DNA from: GCA-2746795 sp963747345
Lineage (GTDB): Bacteria > Chloroflexota > Anaerolineae > Promineifilales > Promineifilaceae
Length of the DNA: 64,000 bases
Assembly (NCBI GenBank): GCA_963747345.1
Contig: CAVVFA010000019.1
Location: 135,655 to 199,654, forward strand
Direction of reading: 5' to 3'
Shown here: positions 8,321 to 18,100 of the stretch, one piece after another
Layout: each line of letters starts with the position of its first letter
Position numbering within the stretch: position 1 is the stretch's first letter
Program-made: the position numbers and the translations under genes
The notes under the pieces: generated by a model
Told to the model about the DNA's origin: nothing
Databases searched by the model: none
What the model saw: only the letters and a program-made list of their open reading frames with translations

Positions 8321-9133
8321 TTAATTCGTCGCTTTAGTCTGCTTGTATTGGTTCAAAAAGCAAAGGATGCCGTCTGTGATGCCTTGGGCGGGGACAGAGG
8401 AGTTCGTGGTAATCATTTCTCGGTCTAAATTCATGAATCCAACTTCCAGGATAACAGCTTGTGTGCCGGGTGCTAATTGGCGGAAGGCGTGGTAGTCGGA
8501 CATGTCGGGGGTGATGGTGTTAGCGTGGTAGCTCATCTGGGTGGCGTTACGGTACGCATCTTCCAGGCAAATAGAAAGCGGTGTGGAATTGGTTAGCCCA
8601 GAGCCAGCGATTTTGAAACCGGTTGCCAAGTCGTTGATATAATCACAAGAATCGGCATGGACAGAGACAACGGCCGTTCCCACATAATTGTCTAGCCGAG
8701 GGTCAAATTCATCCAGATCATCCACACGAATACTCAGCGCTTGTAAATCAGCAATTACCTGATCCACAATGCCCGCATTGACTTGTGCTTCCGTCAACCC
8801 ATCGGGGCAAACCGCCCCTGAGTCAAACCCCTGATGGCCGGAGATAATGCCGATGCGAATCGGGCCAGGGCTTTGGGCCAGACGCTGCACGACGGGTTGA
8901 GACGGAACCACTTTGTGAATGGGCGCGGTTAAGGCACCTTCTTCATTGGTCAAAACGGCCGTTACCGTTGCGGCATCCGCCTTTGCATCCGATGGGCTAA
9001 AATACCAGTAAACGCCAACCATCCCCACAAAAGCCACGACAAGGAAAATAACGATGGGCAAGTGGCGTCTCAAAAAGTCGATGATTGGTGGATAACTGGG
9101 TTGACCAGAAGAATTAGAGAATTGAGATCGCAT
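8321..9133 (-). CDS. N-acetylmuramoyl-L-alanine amidase (Amidase_3)
   Basis: A 270-residue protein with one N-terminal membrane segment (about residues 27-46), a linker, and an Amidase_3 zinc hydrolase domain. The domain has SGHQGFDSGAVC with the first His ligand, SVHADSC with the second, and ILEVGFMNLDRE with the catalytic Glu. It is expected to cut the amide bond between MurNAc and the peptide stem, outside the membrane. It is followed by the L,D-transpeptidase on the same strand with only a hairpin between, so both may form a wall-remodelling pair. The ATG at 9133 gives a normal anchor. Confidence 0.85.
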   Translation of the reverse strand: MRSQFSNSSGQPSYPPIIDFLRRHLPIVIFLVVAFVGMVGVYWYFSPSDAKADAATVTAVLTNEEGALTAPIHKVVPSQPVVQRLAQSPGPIRIGIISGHQGFDSGAVCPDGLTEAQVNAGIVDQVIADLQALSIRVDDLDEFDPRLDNYVGTAVVSVHADSCDYINDLATGFKIAGSGLTNSTPLSICLEDAYRNATQMSYHANTITPDMSDYHAFRQLAPGTQAVILEVGFMNLDREMITTNSSVPAQGITDGILCFLNQYKQTKATN

Positions 9134-9411
9134 GTTGTTATTCTACAACATTTTACAAATTTCGTGAATTACTTAAGCAACCTCCGAGGTTTCAGGATAA
9201 TGTTTTAGCGTTGCTGCCTCTGGAAAAACTGCAAAACGATTAACCATTATCAAGAATTAAGGAAAGGTTTATGAAAATCCAACGCAATCATAATACATTG
9301 CGGTATACTTGTGAGAACATCATTTCTCTCAGAAAAACAAGAATTCTGTCGAGCATATGAACAATCTCAATCTCAATCATATTCAAAATTGAGAGACTTT
9401 AGGAAAATAAA

Positions 9412-11382
9412 ATGGATGAAAAACCAAAAGACTCCCGCCCATCAATTCCCCCTTGGGTATGGGTTTTAGGACTTTTTGCGATTATTCTAGGGATTTTTCT
9501 CTGGACAAACGGTCAATTTGATCGACCTGAACAAGCTGATTTGCAAGAAATCATGATAGCTATCCAAAACGGCGAGGTGGAATCAATTACCCTCACCGGC
9601 GATCGGATAGAAGCAGAAATGGACGATGGCACTGTCGTTTCTACTAGCAAACACACCCGCGATAGCTTGGCAAAACTCTTTGAATATTACGGTATTCCTC
9701 CAGAACAGTTAGAAGAGATCGAACTTACCGTTAATGATCAGACCATGTGGAACAATTTGTTATCTATTGTGTTCACGATTGGGCCGATCTTGCTGCTGAT
9801 TTGGATTTTTAGCCGAGGTTTTAGCCAAATGCAGGGCGGCGGCGGTAACAATATCTTTGGCTTTGGCCGTAGTAAAGCAAAAAACCTCACTGATTCGGAT
9901 CGTCCCACGGTTACATTTGACGATGTAGCTGGTGTCGAAGAATCAAAGATGGAACTGGCAGAAGTGGTTCAATTCTTACGCGAACCTGAAAAATTTGTGC
10001 AAGTTGGCGCCCGTATTCCCAAAGGTGTTTTGATGATTGGTCCTCCCGGCACGGGCAAGACTTTGCTGGCTCGGGCTGTGGCTGGTGAAGCGGGTGTCCC
10101 CTTCTTCCATATTTCCGGTTCTGAATTTGTGGAAATGTTTGTGGGTGTGGGTGCGAGCCGCGTGCGCGACTTGTTTGATAAAGCAAAACAAGCTGCCCCG
10201 TCAATCGTGTTTGTGGATGAAATTGATGCGGTTGGCCGTCAGCGTGGCGCTGGTTTAGGTGGCGGGCATGATGAACGGGAACAGACGCTCAACCAAATTC
10301 TGGTAGAGATGGATGGCTTTGATAACGAAACAAACGTTATCGTGATAGCTGCCACCAATCGCGCTGATATTTTAGACCCCGCTTTGATGCGTCCCGGCCG
10401 TTTTGACCGGAAGGTCTTTGTCGATTTGCCAGACGTGAAAGGGCGGGAAATGATTCTAAAAGTCCATTCCCGAGGCAAACCCATTTCGAGCGAAGTAAAT
10501 TACGAAGATATTGCCCGGCTAACGGCCGGTTTCTCTGGCGCAGATTTGGAAAACCTGATGAACGAGGCGGCTATTTTTGCCGCACGGCGCGATAAGCGCA
10601 CCATTGGCTTGCTTGAGTTCCAAGATGCATTTGACCGTGTTTTGATGGGGCCAGAACGGAAAAGCCGCATCATGAGTCAAGATGACAGAGAAACCGTCGC
10701 GTATCATGAGGCGGGTCATGCGGTGGTGAGTTTTTATCTGATCCACACGGATCCGGTGCAAAAGATTACGATTGTGCCGCGTGGGCGAGCAGGTGGGTAT
10801 GTGATGGAATTGCCCGCAGATCGCTTTGTCCACAGCCGTGAGTTTTTCCTGGATCGCATTACGAAAGCGTTGGGCGGTCGAGCAGCAGAAGAAGTATTCT
10901 TTGAACGAGTTACCACTGGTGCCTCTAATGATTTGCAGCAAGCAACGGCCATGGCTCGCGCGATGATTATGGAATATGGCATGTCGGATGTATTGGGGTT
11001 GCCAACGTATGGTGCTGGCGATTCTAATCCGTTTATGGGACGTGATTTTGGTGGTGGCCGTGATTACAGTGAAGAGGCGGCCGAAGCGATTGACCAAGAG
11101 GTTATGACTATTTTGGAGGATTGTTATCAAAAAGCATTGACAATTATTCGCGATAATCGTGACAAAATGGTGCTGTTGGCTGAGACGCTGTTAGATATCG
11201 AGACATTGGATCGCACTGATTTTGAAGAATTAATGAATCGGCCTTTGAATGGACAGGTAACAGAAACGTCGTTGCCTGAAAAAACGCTGCCCAAAAAGGT
11301 GGTGACAGAAGTGCAGTTGCCTGAAAACGATAGTGAAGCGCTTCCGCCTGATTTAGGTTTAGGGTTTGGTTTAGCAGGCTAA
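9412..11382 (+). CDS. ftsH: ATP-dependent zinc metalloprotease FtsH
   Basis: A 656-residue membrane-bound AAA protease that degrades misfolded membrane proteins and short-lived regulators. There are two membrane segments (about 15-33 and 118-136) around a small extracytoplasmic domain. Walker A GPPGTGKT is at about 210 and Walker B IVFVDEID at about 265. The second region of homology, ATNRADILDPALMRPGRFDR, has its arginine fingers, and the zinc site HEAGH is at about 432. Length is normal. The gene has no AACGGCCGTT, unlike most neighbours. It is divergent from the amidase gene with a 278-bp spacer, and a strong terminator follows at 11408. Confidence 0.98.
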   Translation: MDEKPKDSRPSIPPWVWVLGLFAIILGIFLWTNGQFDRPEQADLQEIMIAIQNGEVESITLTGDRIEAEMDDGTVVSTSKHTRDSLAKLFEYYGIPPEQLEEIELTVNDQTMWNNLLSIVFTIGPILLLIWIFSRGFSQMQGGGGNNIFGFGRSKAKNLTDSDRPTVTFDDVAGVEESKMELAEVVQFLREPEKFVQVGARIPKGVLMIGPPGTGKTLLARAVAGEAGVPFFHISGSEFVEMFVGVGASRVRDLFDKAKQAAPSIVFVDEIDAVGRQRGAGLGGGHDEREQTLNQILVEMDGFDNETNVIVIAATNRADILDPALMRPGRFDRKVFVDLPDVKGREMILKVHSRGKPISSEVNYEDIARLTAGFSGADLENLMNEAAIFAARRDKRTIGLLEFQDAFDRVLMGPERKSRIMSQDDRETVAYHEAGHAVVSFYLIHTDPVQKITIVPRGRAGGYVMELPADRFVHSREFFLDRITKALGGRAAEEVFFERVTTGASNDLQQATAMARAMIMEYGMSDVLGLPTYGAGDSNPFMGRDFGGGRDYSEEAAEAIDQEVMTILEDCYQKALTIIRDNRDKMVLLAETLLDIETLDRTDFEELMNRPLNGQVTETSLPEKTLPKKVVTEVQLPENDSEALPPDLGLGFGLAG

Positions 11383-11407
11383 ATCCCGTTCACATATGTT
11401 TTTTTGA

Positions 11408-11444
11408 CCCTCTCATCACGCTTTGTTGGTGGGAGGGTTTTTTG
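11408..11444 (+). terminator. Rho-independent terminator of ftsH
   Basis: A 10-bp stem (CCCTCTCATC with GGTGGGAGGG, two G-T pairs), a 10-nt loop, then a run of seven T. It stands 25 bp after the ftsH stop. Confidence 0.9.
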
Positions 11445-11460
11445 TTTCAAGGAGAATTAG

Positions 11461-12243
11461 ATGGATAAGGATGTTGTGCTAGAAAAAGTGGGGGCGGTGT
11501 TGACGGTTTGGTTGAACCGACCTCTGAGCCACAATGCAATGACGCCGGCGATGGTTTTGGGATTAACGGCCGTTTTCCAAGACGTCAACGATCGAGATGA
11601 TATTCGGGTGGTGGTATTGTCGGGTAACGGCAGCTCCTTTTGTGCTGGCGCTGACATATCTTTTATGCAGGAGGCTGCCGATTACAGCTTTGATGATAAT
11701 GTATCAGATGGCGAAGCGATTTTTGACCTGATGCAAGCCATTGATAACTGTCGTAAGCCAGTAGTGGGGCGGGTGAACGGCGCGGCGATTGGCGGTGGTG
11801 TGGGGCTGGTGAGCTGCTGTGATAGTGTGGTGGCGGTGGAGCGCGCCAAGTTTGCTTTCAGCGAGGTGCGGCTGGGCATTTTGCCGGCTGTCATTTCGCC
11901 GTTTGTGATTGCCAAGATTGGGCCAGCAAATAGCCGCGAGCTGTTTTTGACGGGCGAACGATTTTCGGCGGAACAGGCAAAACAGATTGGCCTCGTGCAG
12001 CATGTGGTGGCAGAGGAAGCGCTCGATGAAAAGGTGGCGGAACGAGTCGAGGCGCTGCTCCAGGGTGCACCGGGCGCACAAGCTGCCGGCAAAGAGTTGA
12101 TTCGCGTCGTGGCCTTTCAAGAGAAAACGGCCGTTCGTGATTACACATCCAATCTCATTGCCCAACGCCGTGCCAGCGCTGAAGGCAAAGAGGGCATGGG
12201 TTCATTTTTAGAGAAACGAAAACCACGGTGGCAGGAAGAGTAA
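11461..12243 (+). CDS. Enoyl-CoA hydratase/isomerase family, LiuC-like
   Basis: A 260-residue crotonase-fold protein. SSFCAGADI forms the first half of the oxyanion hole and GAAIGGGVGLVSCCD the second. In the second motif the position of the usual catalytic Glu (CEL in rat hydratase) is Gly, while the other Glu is kept in FSEVRLGILPAVISPFV. This combination is typical of LiuC/AtuE-type methylglutaconyl-CoA hydratases. A biotin-carboxylase gene of the methylcrotonyl-CoA carboxylase type lies 900 bp downstream, which fits leucine breakdown. AAGGAGAATTAG precedes the ATG. The stop overlaps the next start (TAATG), so it is co-transcribed with the AAC(3) gene. Confidence 0.8.
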   Translation: MDKDVVLEKVGAVLTVWLNRPLSHNAMTPAMVLGLTAVFQDVNDRDDIRVVVLSGNGSSFCAGADISFMQEAADYSFDDNVSDGEAIFDLMQAIDNCRKPVVGRVNGAAIGGGVGLVSCCDSVVAVERAKFAFSEVRLGILPAVISPFVIAKIGPANSRELFLTGERFSAEQAKQIGLVQHVVAEEALDEKVAERVEALLQGAPGAQAAGKELIRVVAFQEKTAVRDYTSNLIAQRRASAEGKEGMGSFLEKRKPRWQEE

Positions 12244-13076
12244 TGTCAGAACTGGAGACGATTCAAAAAGTAGACCAACCGCTTACGCGAGCAAGTTTGG
12301 CGGCTGAATTTCGACAACTGGGCGTGGAACCAGGCATGGTTTTGCTCGTTCATTCCTCGTTGAGTAAGGTGGGGTGGGTTAATGGCGGCTCGGTAGCCGT
12401 GATTTGGGCGCTGATGGATGCGTTGACGCCAGACGGGACATTGATGATGCCCACCCACTCGTCTGACTTGTCTGATCCGGAACCGTGGCAGAACCCGCCC
12501 GTGCCAAAAGCGTGGCATCAGACAATCCGCGATACCATGCCCGCTTATGATCCCAACCGCACGCCGACACGAGGCATGGGGAAAATTCCAGAGCAGTTCC
12601 GCACCTGGCCGGATGTGGTGCGCAGCGGACATCCGCAGCTCTCTTTTGCGGCGTGGGGCAAACAGGCTGATTATGTGACAAGCGGTCACACCTTAGACAA
12701 CAGCCTGGGCGAGCCATCGCCGCTGGCGCGGGTGTATGATTTGGACGGGCATGTACTGCTCTTGGGCGTGGGCTATGACAGCAATACGTCGTTCCATCTG
12801 GCTGAATACCGCGCCCCGAATGCCAAAATTGAAAAACGCGGCGCACCGGTGATGGTAAACGGCCGTTCCCAGTGGACAACTTTTTCGGACATCGAATTCA
12901 ACGACGACGAAACCTTTCCGGCCATCGGCAAAGCATTTGATGAGACGGGAAACGTGGTGATGGGTAAGGTCGGCGCGGCGGAATGTCGCTTGTATCCACA
13001 GCGGGATGGCGTTGATTTTGCGGAAGCATGGATTACGGAATATCGGGCTAACAATAAAACGGAGATTAGAGATTAG
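12243..13076 (+). CDS. AAC(3)-family aminoglycoside N-acetyltransferase-like
   Basis: A 277-residue protein of the antibiotic acetyltransferase (AAC(3)/YokD) family, which uses acetyl-CoA to modify an amine. Typical features are LLVHSSLSKVGWVNGG near the start, GTLMMPTHS, and the block TRGMGKIPEQFR and HPQLSFAAWG. The segment VLLLGVGYDSNTSFHLAE carries the conserved His. Many chromosomal members do not confer resistance, so the substrate is open. The stop codon lies inside the GAGATTA hairpin that follows (ending NKTEIRD), so the repeat has probably replaced the original end. Start overlaps the preceding stop. Confidence 0.85.
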   Translation: MSELETIQKVDQPLTRASLAAEFRQLGVEPGMVLLVHSSLSKVGWVNGGSVAVIWALMDALTPDGTLMMPTHSSDLSDPEPWQNPPVPKAWHQTIRDTMPAYDPNRTPTRGMGKIPEQFRTWPDVVRSGHPQLSFAAWGKQADYVTSGHTLDNSLGEPSPLARVYDLDGHVLLLGVGYDSNTSFHLAEYRAPNAKIEKRGAPVMVNGRSQWTTFSDIEFNDDETFPAIGKAFDETGNVVMGKVGAAECRLYPQRDGVDFAEAWITEYRANNKTEIRD

Positions 13077-13120
13077 AGATTGGAGATTCATCCAATCTCC
13101 AATCTCTAGTCTCCAATCTC
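13062..13120. repeat. Heptad hairpin, GAGATTA type, at the end of the AAC(3) gene
   Basis: GAGATTAGAGATTAGAGATT with complementary right arm. It supplies the TAG stop of the upstream gene and lies just before the liuD-like start. Confidence 0.85.
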
Positions 13121-13137
13121 AGATAACTGGGGTTGTG

Positions 13138-14662
13138 ATGATTAAGAAGATTTTGGTGGCGAATCGAGGGGAGATTGCACGGCGGATTTTTCTGGCTTGC
13201 CGAGAGTTGGGCATCGCTTCCGTGGCGATTTATTCAGATGCGGATCGGGAGATGCCCTGGGTGCGGTTGGCGGACGAGAGCTACCATTTGCCCGGAGTGA
13301 CGGCGAGCGAGACTTATTTAGACCAAACGGCCGTTCTCAACATCGCAGAAAAGTGTGGCGCAGAAGCCATCCATCCCGGGTACGGTTTCTTGAGCGAAAA
13401 CCCACTGTTTGCCGAGGCGTGTGCGGCGCGTGGTATCACGTTTATTGGCCCCAGCCCAGAGGCCATGCGCGTGATGGGCAGCAAAGCGGCGGCGCGGGTC
13501 ATCGCCCAGCAGGCGGGTGCGCCGGTTATCCCTGGCGTGGATGGCGCAGATAAGAGCCTGGATGAGCTAAAAATGGCGGCGAACGCCATCGGCTATCCGG
13601 TGCTGATTAAAGCGAGCGCGGGCGGCGGCGGCAAAGGGATGCGCGTGGTCTGGTCGGCGGCAGAATTTGCGGATGCCCTGCAATCGGCGCGAGGAGAAGC
13701 CCGTTCTTCGTTTGGCAATGATCACGTACTCATCGAAAAATATTTCACCGAAGTTCATCACGTCGAAATTCAGGTTTTGGGCGATGAGCATGGCAATTTG
13801 CTGCATTTGTTTGAACGGGAATGTTCGGTGCAGCGGCGGCATCAGAAAATCATCGAGGAAAGCCCATCGCCTATTGTGGCGCGGTTCGAGGCGCTGGGAA
13901 CTGGTTTGCGCCAGCGCATGTGTGAAGCGGCGGTGGCTTTGGCAAAAGCGGCCAATTATGTCAGCGCCGGGACAGTCGAGTTTGTGGTGGATGAAAACGG
14001 CCGTTTCTACTTCCTGGAGATGAATACCCGCTTGCAGGTCGAACATCCCATCACGGAACTGGTGACGGGGTTGGATTTGGCGCGTGTGGCAAATTCGCAT
14101 AGCCAATGGGGAAGCACTGCCGTTCGCGCAAGAAGAGATTGTGCAGCGAGGCCATGCGCTAGAATGTCGCGTGTATGCCGAAGACCCGGCTCATAATTTT
14201 TTGCCGTCGATTGGCGAAATTAGCTTCTACCGGCGAGCGGAAGGGCCAGGGGTGCGGGTGGATGATGGCATTGAATCCGGCACACATGTCTCCCCGTTTT
14301 ATGACCCGATGTTGGCGAAGGTGATTACGAACGGTTATGACCGGGCGGAGGCGATTCGGAAAATGGAACGGGCGCTGGCGGAAACGGCCGTTTTGGGCGT
14401 CACCACCAACATCCCCTACTTACGCGCCATTCTGGCGGAAGCGAACTTCCAGTCAGGCCATACCAGCACGGGCTATATTCAAGACCACATGGCTGATTGG
14501 CAGCCAGAGACCGAACTGCGGGATGCCGATTGGCTGGCGGTGGCGGCTGTGGAATTTTTAATGGGTGAGCGGAAGGGGAGTGGGGGAACGGCCGTTAATG
14601 GGGAAACTCAGCAGCCAGATCCATGGGGAGAAATTGGCTCCTGGCGCAATGTTGATTGTTGA
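13138..14662 (+). pseudogene. Biotin carboxylase, MccA/LiuD-like, frameshifted and lacking BCCP
   Basis: A start at 13138 gives MIKKILVANRGEIARRIF, the ATP-grasp Gly-rich ASAGGGGKGMRVV, the VHHVEIQVLGDEHGN region and LEMNTRLQVEHPITE, all hallmarks of biotin carboxylase. Near 14090 the frame shifts by one base and continues with IRIANGEALPFAQEE to the stop at 14660. The last part (DPWGEIGSWRN) matches the start of the BT region of methylcrotonyl-CoA carboxylase alpha subunits. There the protein stops, so the biotin-carrier domain (about 150 residues) is missing. An ACAAAGA hairpin starts 8 bp later. The frameshift could be a sequencing error; the truncation beside a repeat looks real. Partner carboxyltransferase genes are not in the window. 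Confidence 0.8.
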
Positions 14663-14670
14663 AAAACTCA

Positions 14671-14732
14671 TTACAAAGGTACAAAGAAACAAAGAAAATC
14701 CTTTGTGCCTTTGTTTCTTTGTTTCTTTGTAA
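14671..14732. repeat. Heptad-like hairpin, ACAAAGA type
   Basis: TTACAAAGGTACAAAGAAAC and its complement around a short loop, placed exactly where the liuD-like gene is cut short and facing the end of the opposite gene. Confidence 0.85.
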
Positions 14733-14742
14733 TAAATACGTT

Positions 14743-15829
14743 TTACAAAAACAGCGCGATAGCCGTAAAAATCACCCACGCCACGCCCATGTAAATTGCC
14801 AGCCAGCCCAAAGCATTGCCCAAACGCTGCTTTAGACGCGCCTGCATTATCCGTGACAGCGCGGAGATTGTGGTACCAGTTGGCGCGTTGTCCCAAAACG
14901 ATGCCGCGCCAACCCAGGAACATGCTGGGTGCTACCCCCAGGATGAGGCTGATGCCCAGTTTAAGCGGCGTCAATGAGGCGGCGAACGCTTCCAGGAAGG
15001 AGTCGGTAGACTGGGCGGTAAGCGCCAGAGGCACAATCAACAGCAGAATCGGCACAATATTGAGGGCGATGGCCGCCAGACTGTAGCGCAGGCTGGAACT
15101 GGCCGTTTTGCTGGGCGTTGCCACGCAGTTCTGGTTGGACAGCTTCTAGCGTGAGGGGACGGGCGCATTGTGAGCAGTAGGCACTGCCTTTCATGACGGT
15201 CGAGCCGCAGCCCTGGCACATCAAAAGGTAAGCGGTGCGGTCGGTGAAAACGTGGGGGTCGATTTTTAGCTCGATGATGCGATCTTGCTGGTTTTTGACG
15301 AGTACACCGGGATTGTCGGGGATGGGGATGGGCGTGTCTGGGATTTCGGCCATTTCGACGAGGGCGTTTTCGTTGGATGGATTGGCAGGCGTCTACGGGT
15401 GACAACGGCCGTTTCCGTTGAAGTCGTCGTGCTGCTTTGCCCCGGTATCAAGTTCCGTGCCTTGTTGACCAACTGCTTGCGCTTGATCTGGTTCGCCTGC
15501 TGCTTCTGCATGTCGATCCACTGAATATTGGCGTTAGCTTCTGCTTTAGCCCCATCGGTGACATAAGTGCTGATGATTTGGATGATTTCATGTGCTTGTT
15601 GGGCATCGGCGGCATTCAGTTCAAGCTGCGAGGTGTCGTCAAACGGCCGTACGCGCACGATGATGTCGTCTTTTTGCAACCCCATCCGTTTAGGTAATGT
15701 GGCGACGATGACGCCGGTTTCTTCATTGTAAGCGGCGAGTTTTGCACCTTTGGTGGCTAGGGCAAACAAGGCACAGCGCATCACGACGGTGGCGGATACG
15801 GGAAAGGGTCGGATTTCGGTATAGGTCAT
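14743..15829 (-). CDS. Zinc-ribbon membrane protein, several frameshifts
   Basis: I do not recognise the family. Three frames joined on the minus strand give one coherent protein of about 360 residues. An N-terminal alpha/beta domain (MTYTEIRPFPVSATVVMRCA) is followed by a basic helix. Then comes a zinc ribbon (CQGCGSTVMKGSAYCSQC, about residue 190), then four membrane helices ending ARLKQRLGNALGWLAIYMGV and a stop at 14743. Frame changes are needed near 15390, 15115 and 14850. Three changes in one gene with no loss of sense suggest assembly indels rather than decay. AACGGCCGTT at about 15401 is in the gene. Confidence 0.6.
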
Positions 15830-15898
15830 TGAGTCAAATTGTCCTTAGTCGAGTAGTCAGGTAGTGGGATGATCGGTTTTAAATTCATCCTTCATCCC

Positions 15899-16978
15899 TC
15901 ACCCTTCATAATTTTCAAGCCAACTATCAAATTCTACCAGTAACGGCCGTTTTACGTCACTCTCTACGCCCGCGCAGGTGAAGGCGTTGCGCGCAATGCG
16001 GGCTAGATTGGTCTCGTCATACCCGAAGTGGGTGGCGAGCAGTTCGTATTCTTGCACCAGATTGGTGTTGAAGAGGGGCGGGTCGTCGCTGTTGACGGTG
16101 ACGAAGATGCCCATGTCGTCTAGTTTGCGGAAGGGATGGTCGGCCATATCGGGGTAAATGTGGAGACATTCGTTGCTGGTGGGATTGATTTCCAGCGGAA
16201 TTTGCTGTTCTTTGAGATAGGCGAGCAATTCTGGGTCTTCTATGCTGCGCACGCCGTGACCGATGCGATCTGCCTGTAATTCGCGTAGCGAACCCCAGAT
16301 ACTGCCAGCCCCCATCGTTTCCCCAGCATGAGGCACGCTGAGCAGGCCTGCTTCTTTGGCTTCGGCAAAGGCGTGGGCATACGCTTCTGGTGGTGTTCCC
16401 ACTTCATAACCACCCAAACCAAAGCCTACGACGCCGTAGTCCATGCCATAACGTGCGTATTCCAGGGTTTTGTTGGCGGGGCGGGGATCGTAGGTGATGC
16501 CATCCCGCTGGGGAAAGCTAAGATTGCGGGGGATGTCGAACACCCAGCGCATTTCTACGCCGAAGTCTCGTTTGGCCCGAGAACGGCCGTCTTCCAATCC
16601 AGCCAGCACCTCTTCAATGACCAACCCTTTATCGAGAAAATCGGTGTGGGTGTAGGCGGTGAAGGTGAGCTCGCGGTAACGGATATTTTGGGCGGCCATG
16701 TCGGCCCCGTTTTCATAAGCGATGAGCGAAAAATCTTCAGCCGTGCGCAGCATATCCTGGATGGTGACATAGATTTGAATGAAATGGGGGAAGTCAGTGA
16801 AGGTGTACCATTTTCTGAGCGCTTCAACGTCTATTCCGGGCAGTTTGTCGAGCATGTGATGCCGTTCGGCCAATTTCAGCACGGTTTCTGGTTGGATGGC
16901 TCCTTCCAAATGGATGTGGATTTCGGACTTGGGCATGGCGGCGATGAAGGTTTTGGTTTGGGGAGTTAGTGTGTTCAT
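15899..16978 (-). CDS. add: Adenosine deaminase
   Basis: A 359-residue member of the adenosine/AMP deaminase family, converting adenosine to inosine for purine salvage. The metal site HIHLEGA is near residue 20. The catalytic SVPHAGE motif is near residue 215, DRIGHGVR near 236 with the conserved His, and the metal/catalytic VNSDDPPLF near residue 295. The start at 16978 gives MNTLTPQTKTFIAAMPKSE directly before the metal motif, a normal N-terminus. The stop lies in a TTCATCC heptad arm. Adenine deaminase activity is an alternative in this family. Confidence 0.93.
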   Translation of the reverse strand: MNTLTPQTKTFIAAMPKSEIHIHLEGAIQPETVLKLAERHHMLDKLPGIDVEALRKWYTFTDFPHFIQIYVTIQDMLRTAEDFSLIAYENGADMAAQNIRYRELTFTAYTHTDFLDKGLVIEEVLAGLEDGRSRAKRDFGVEMRWVFDIPRNLSFPQRDGITYDPRPANKTLEYARYGMDYGVVGFGLGGYEVGTPPEAYAHAFAEAKEAGLLSVPHAGETMGAGSIWGSLRELQADRIGHGVRSIEDPELLAYLKEQQIPLEINPTSNECLHIYPDMADHPFRKLDDMGIFVTVNSDDPPLFNTNLVQEYELLATHFGYDETNLARIARNAFTCAGVESDVKRPLLVEFDSWLENYEG

Positions 16979-16992
16979 AGTTTAAAGGTAAT

Positions 16993-17146
16993 AGGGTTGC
17001 AAAGTTTAAGGGTTGCAGGGTTGCAGGGTTGCAGGGTTGCAAAGTTGCAGGGTGTTTAGGTAACGCGCTACTCTGCCACCATGCCGCTTTGCCACTTTGC
17101 CACTTTATCACTTTACCACCTTGCCACTTTGCAACTCTGCCACTTT
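16993..17146. repeat. Heptad hairpin, TTGCAGGG type, large
   Basis: Repeated GGGTTGCA units on the left and GCCACTTT/ACTCTGCCA units on the right, about 150 bp in all. The right part forms the last dozen codons and stop of rsmA. Confidence 0.75.
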
Positions 17147-17944
17147 TGTTGTTAAGTTTTTCCACTCGGCCAGGGTTAACGTTTCGGCACGGCGGGTGCC
17201 GTCGATGTTGGCTTGGGCGAGGAATGTATCAATTTCTGTGTGGCTGTAGCCGAGTTGACGCATGTTTTTGTGCAGTTGTTTGCGTTTTTGGCTGAAGCCT
17301 GCCTTGGCGATGCGGAAGAATTGTTTTTCAAATGCAGGATCGATGGGGGGACTTTGGCTTAGGTCAATACAGATAACAGCGGAATCTACATCGGGACGAG
17401 GCCAGAAGGCACCGGCTTTGAGGGTGGTGACGAATTCGACGCGGCCATAAAACTGGCTGCTGACGGCGAGCAGACTCATGTTGGGGGGAACGGCCGTTAT
17501 CCGATCTGCCACCTCTTTCTGCACAGTTAAAACCATCATTGTCGGCTTGTTTTGGGCTGAGAGCAGATGGCGCAGGATGGCTCCCGTGATGTAATACGGC
17601 ACGTTGGCCACCACTTTGTACGGGTCGGTGAAGAGGGCGGATGGGTCTTGTGCCAGAATGTCGCCGTGGATGATGGTGATGTTGTCGTAGGGTTCTAGCT
17701 CGTCTTCCAGGACGGGTAAGAGCCGGTCGTCTAATTCTACTGCTGTCACGGAAACGGCCGTTTGTGCCAATAATTTCGTCAAAGCGCCTAATCCAGGGCC
17801 GATTTCCAACACCTGGTCGTCGGAAGCAATATCGGCGGCATCGACAATGCGCCATAATACATTTTCATCAAACAGGAAGTTTTGCCCCAGGCTTTTCTTG
17901 GGTTCAAGGTTGTAGCGGGAAAGAATTTCTTTGGGATGACTCAT
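17108..17944 (-). CDS. rsmA: 16S rRNA dimethyladenosine transferase
   Basis: A 278-residue methyltransferase that dimethylates two adjacent adenines in helix 45 of 16S rRNA. Early KKSLGQNFLFDENVL, the SAM-binding VLEIGPGLGALTKLL (about residue 48), AVELDDRL, and the catalytic VANVPYYIT (about residue 118) are all conserved. The start at 17944 (MSHPKEILSRYNLEPKKSLG) was preferred over a longer frame, which adds about 42 non-conserved residues. The C-terminus (ELQSGKVVK) is encoded by a heptad repeat, so the native end has been replaced. Confidence 0.95.
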   Translation of the reverse strand: MSHPKEILSRYNLEPKKSLGQNFLFDENVLWRIVDAADIASDDQVLEIGPGLGALTKLLAQTAVSVTAVELDDRLLPVLEDELEPYDNITIIHGDILAQDPSALFTDPYKVVANVPYYITGAILRHLLSAQNKPTMMVLTVQKEVADRITAVPPNMSLLAVSSQFYGRVEFVTTLKAGAFWPRPDVDSAVICIDLSQSPPIDPAFEKQFFRIAKAGFSQKRKQLHKNMRQLGYSHTEIDTFLAQANIDGTRRAETLTLAEWKNLTTKVAELQSGKVVK

Positions 17945-18100
17945 TGCAGTTGATTTTATGGCGAACGGGGGGAAGCTACAACTTTTATGAATCTGCTGGC
18001 GCAAAAGCTCAGAATGAATGGGTGATTTATTGGTTAGCTGCGCAGGATTTGATGGATTTTGCAGGAGCATGGTTGGCGGTAACGGCCGTTTTGCTGCAAA

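Noticed and set aside
12243..13076. Acquired aminoglycoside resistance gene
   Set aside because: The gene has host-like composition, contains AACGGCCGTT and lies in a housekeeping context; it is better seen as a chromosomal AAC(3)-family member of unknown substrate.
16993..17146. CRISPR array
   Set aside because: The repeated units are 7-8 nt with no constant spacers and form one inverted repeat; no cas gene is in the window.
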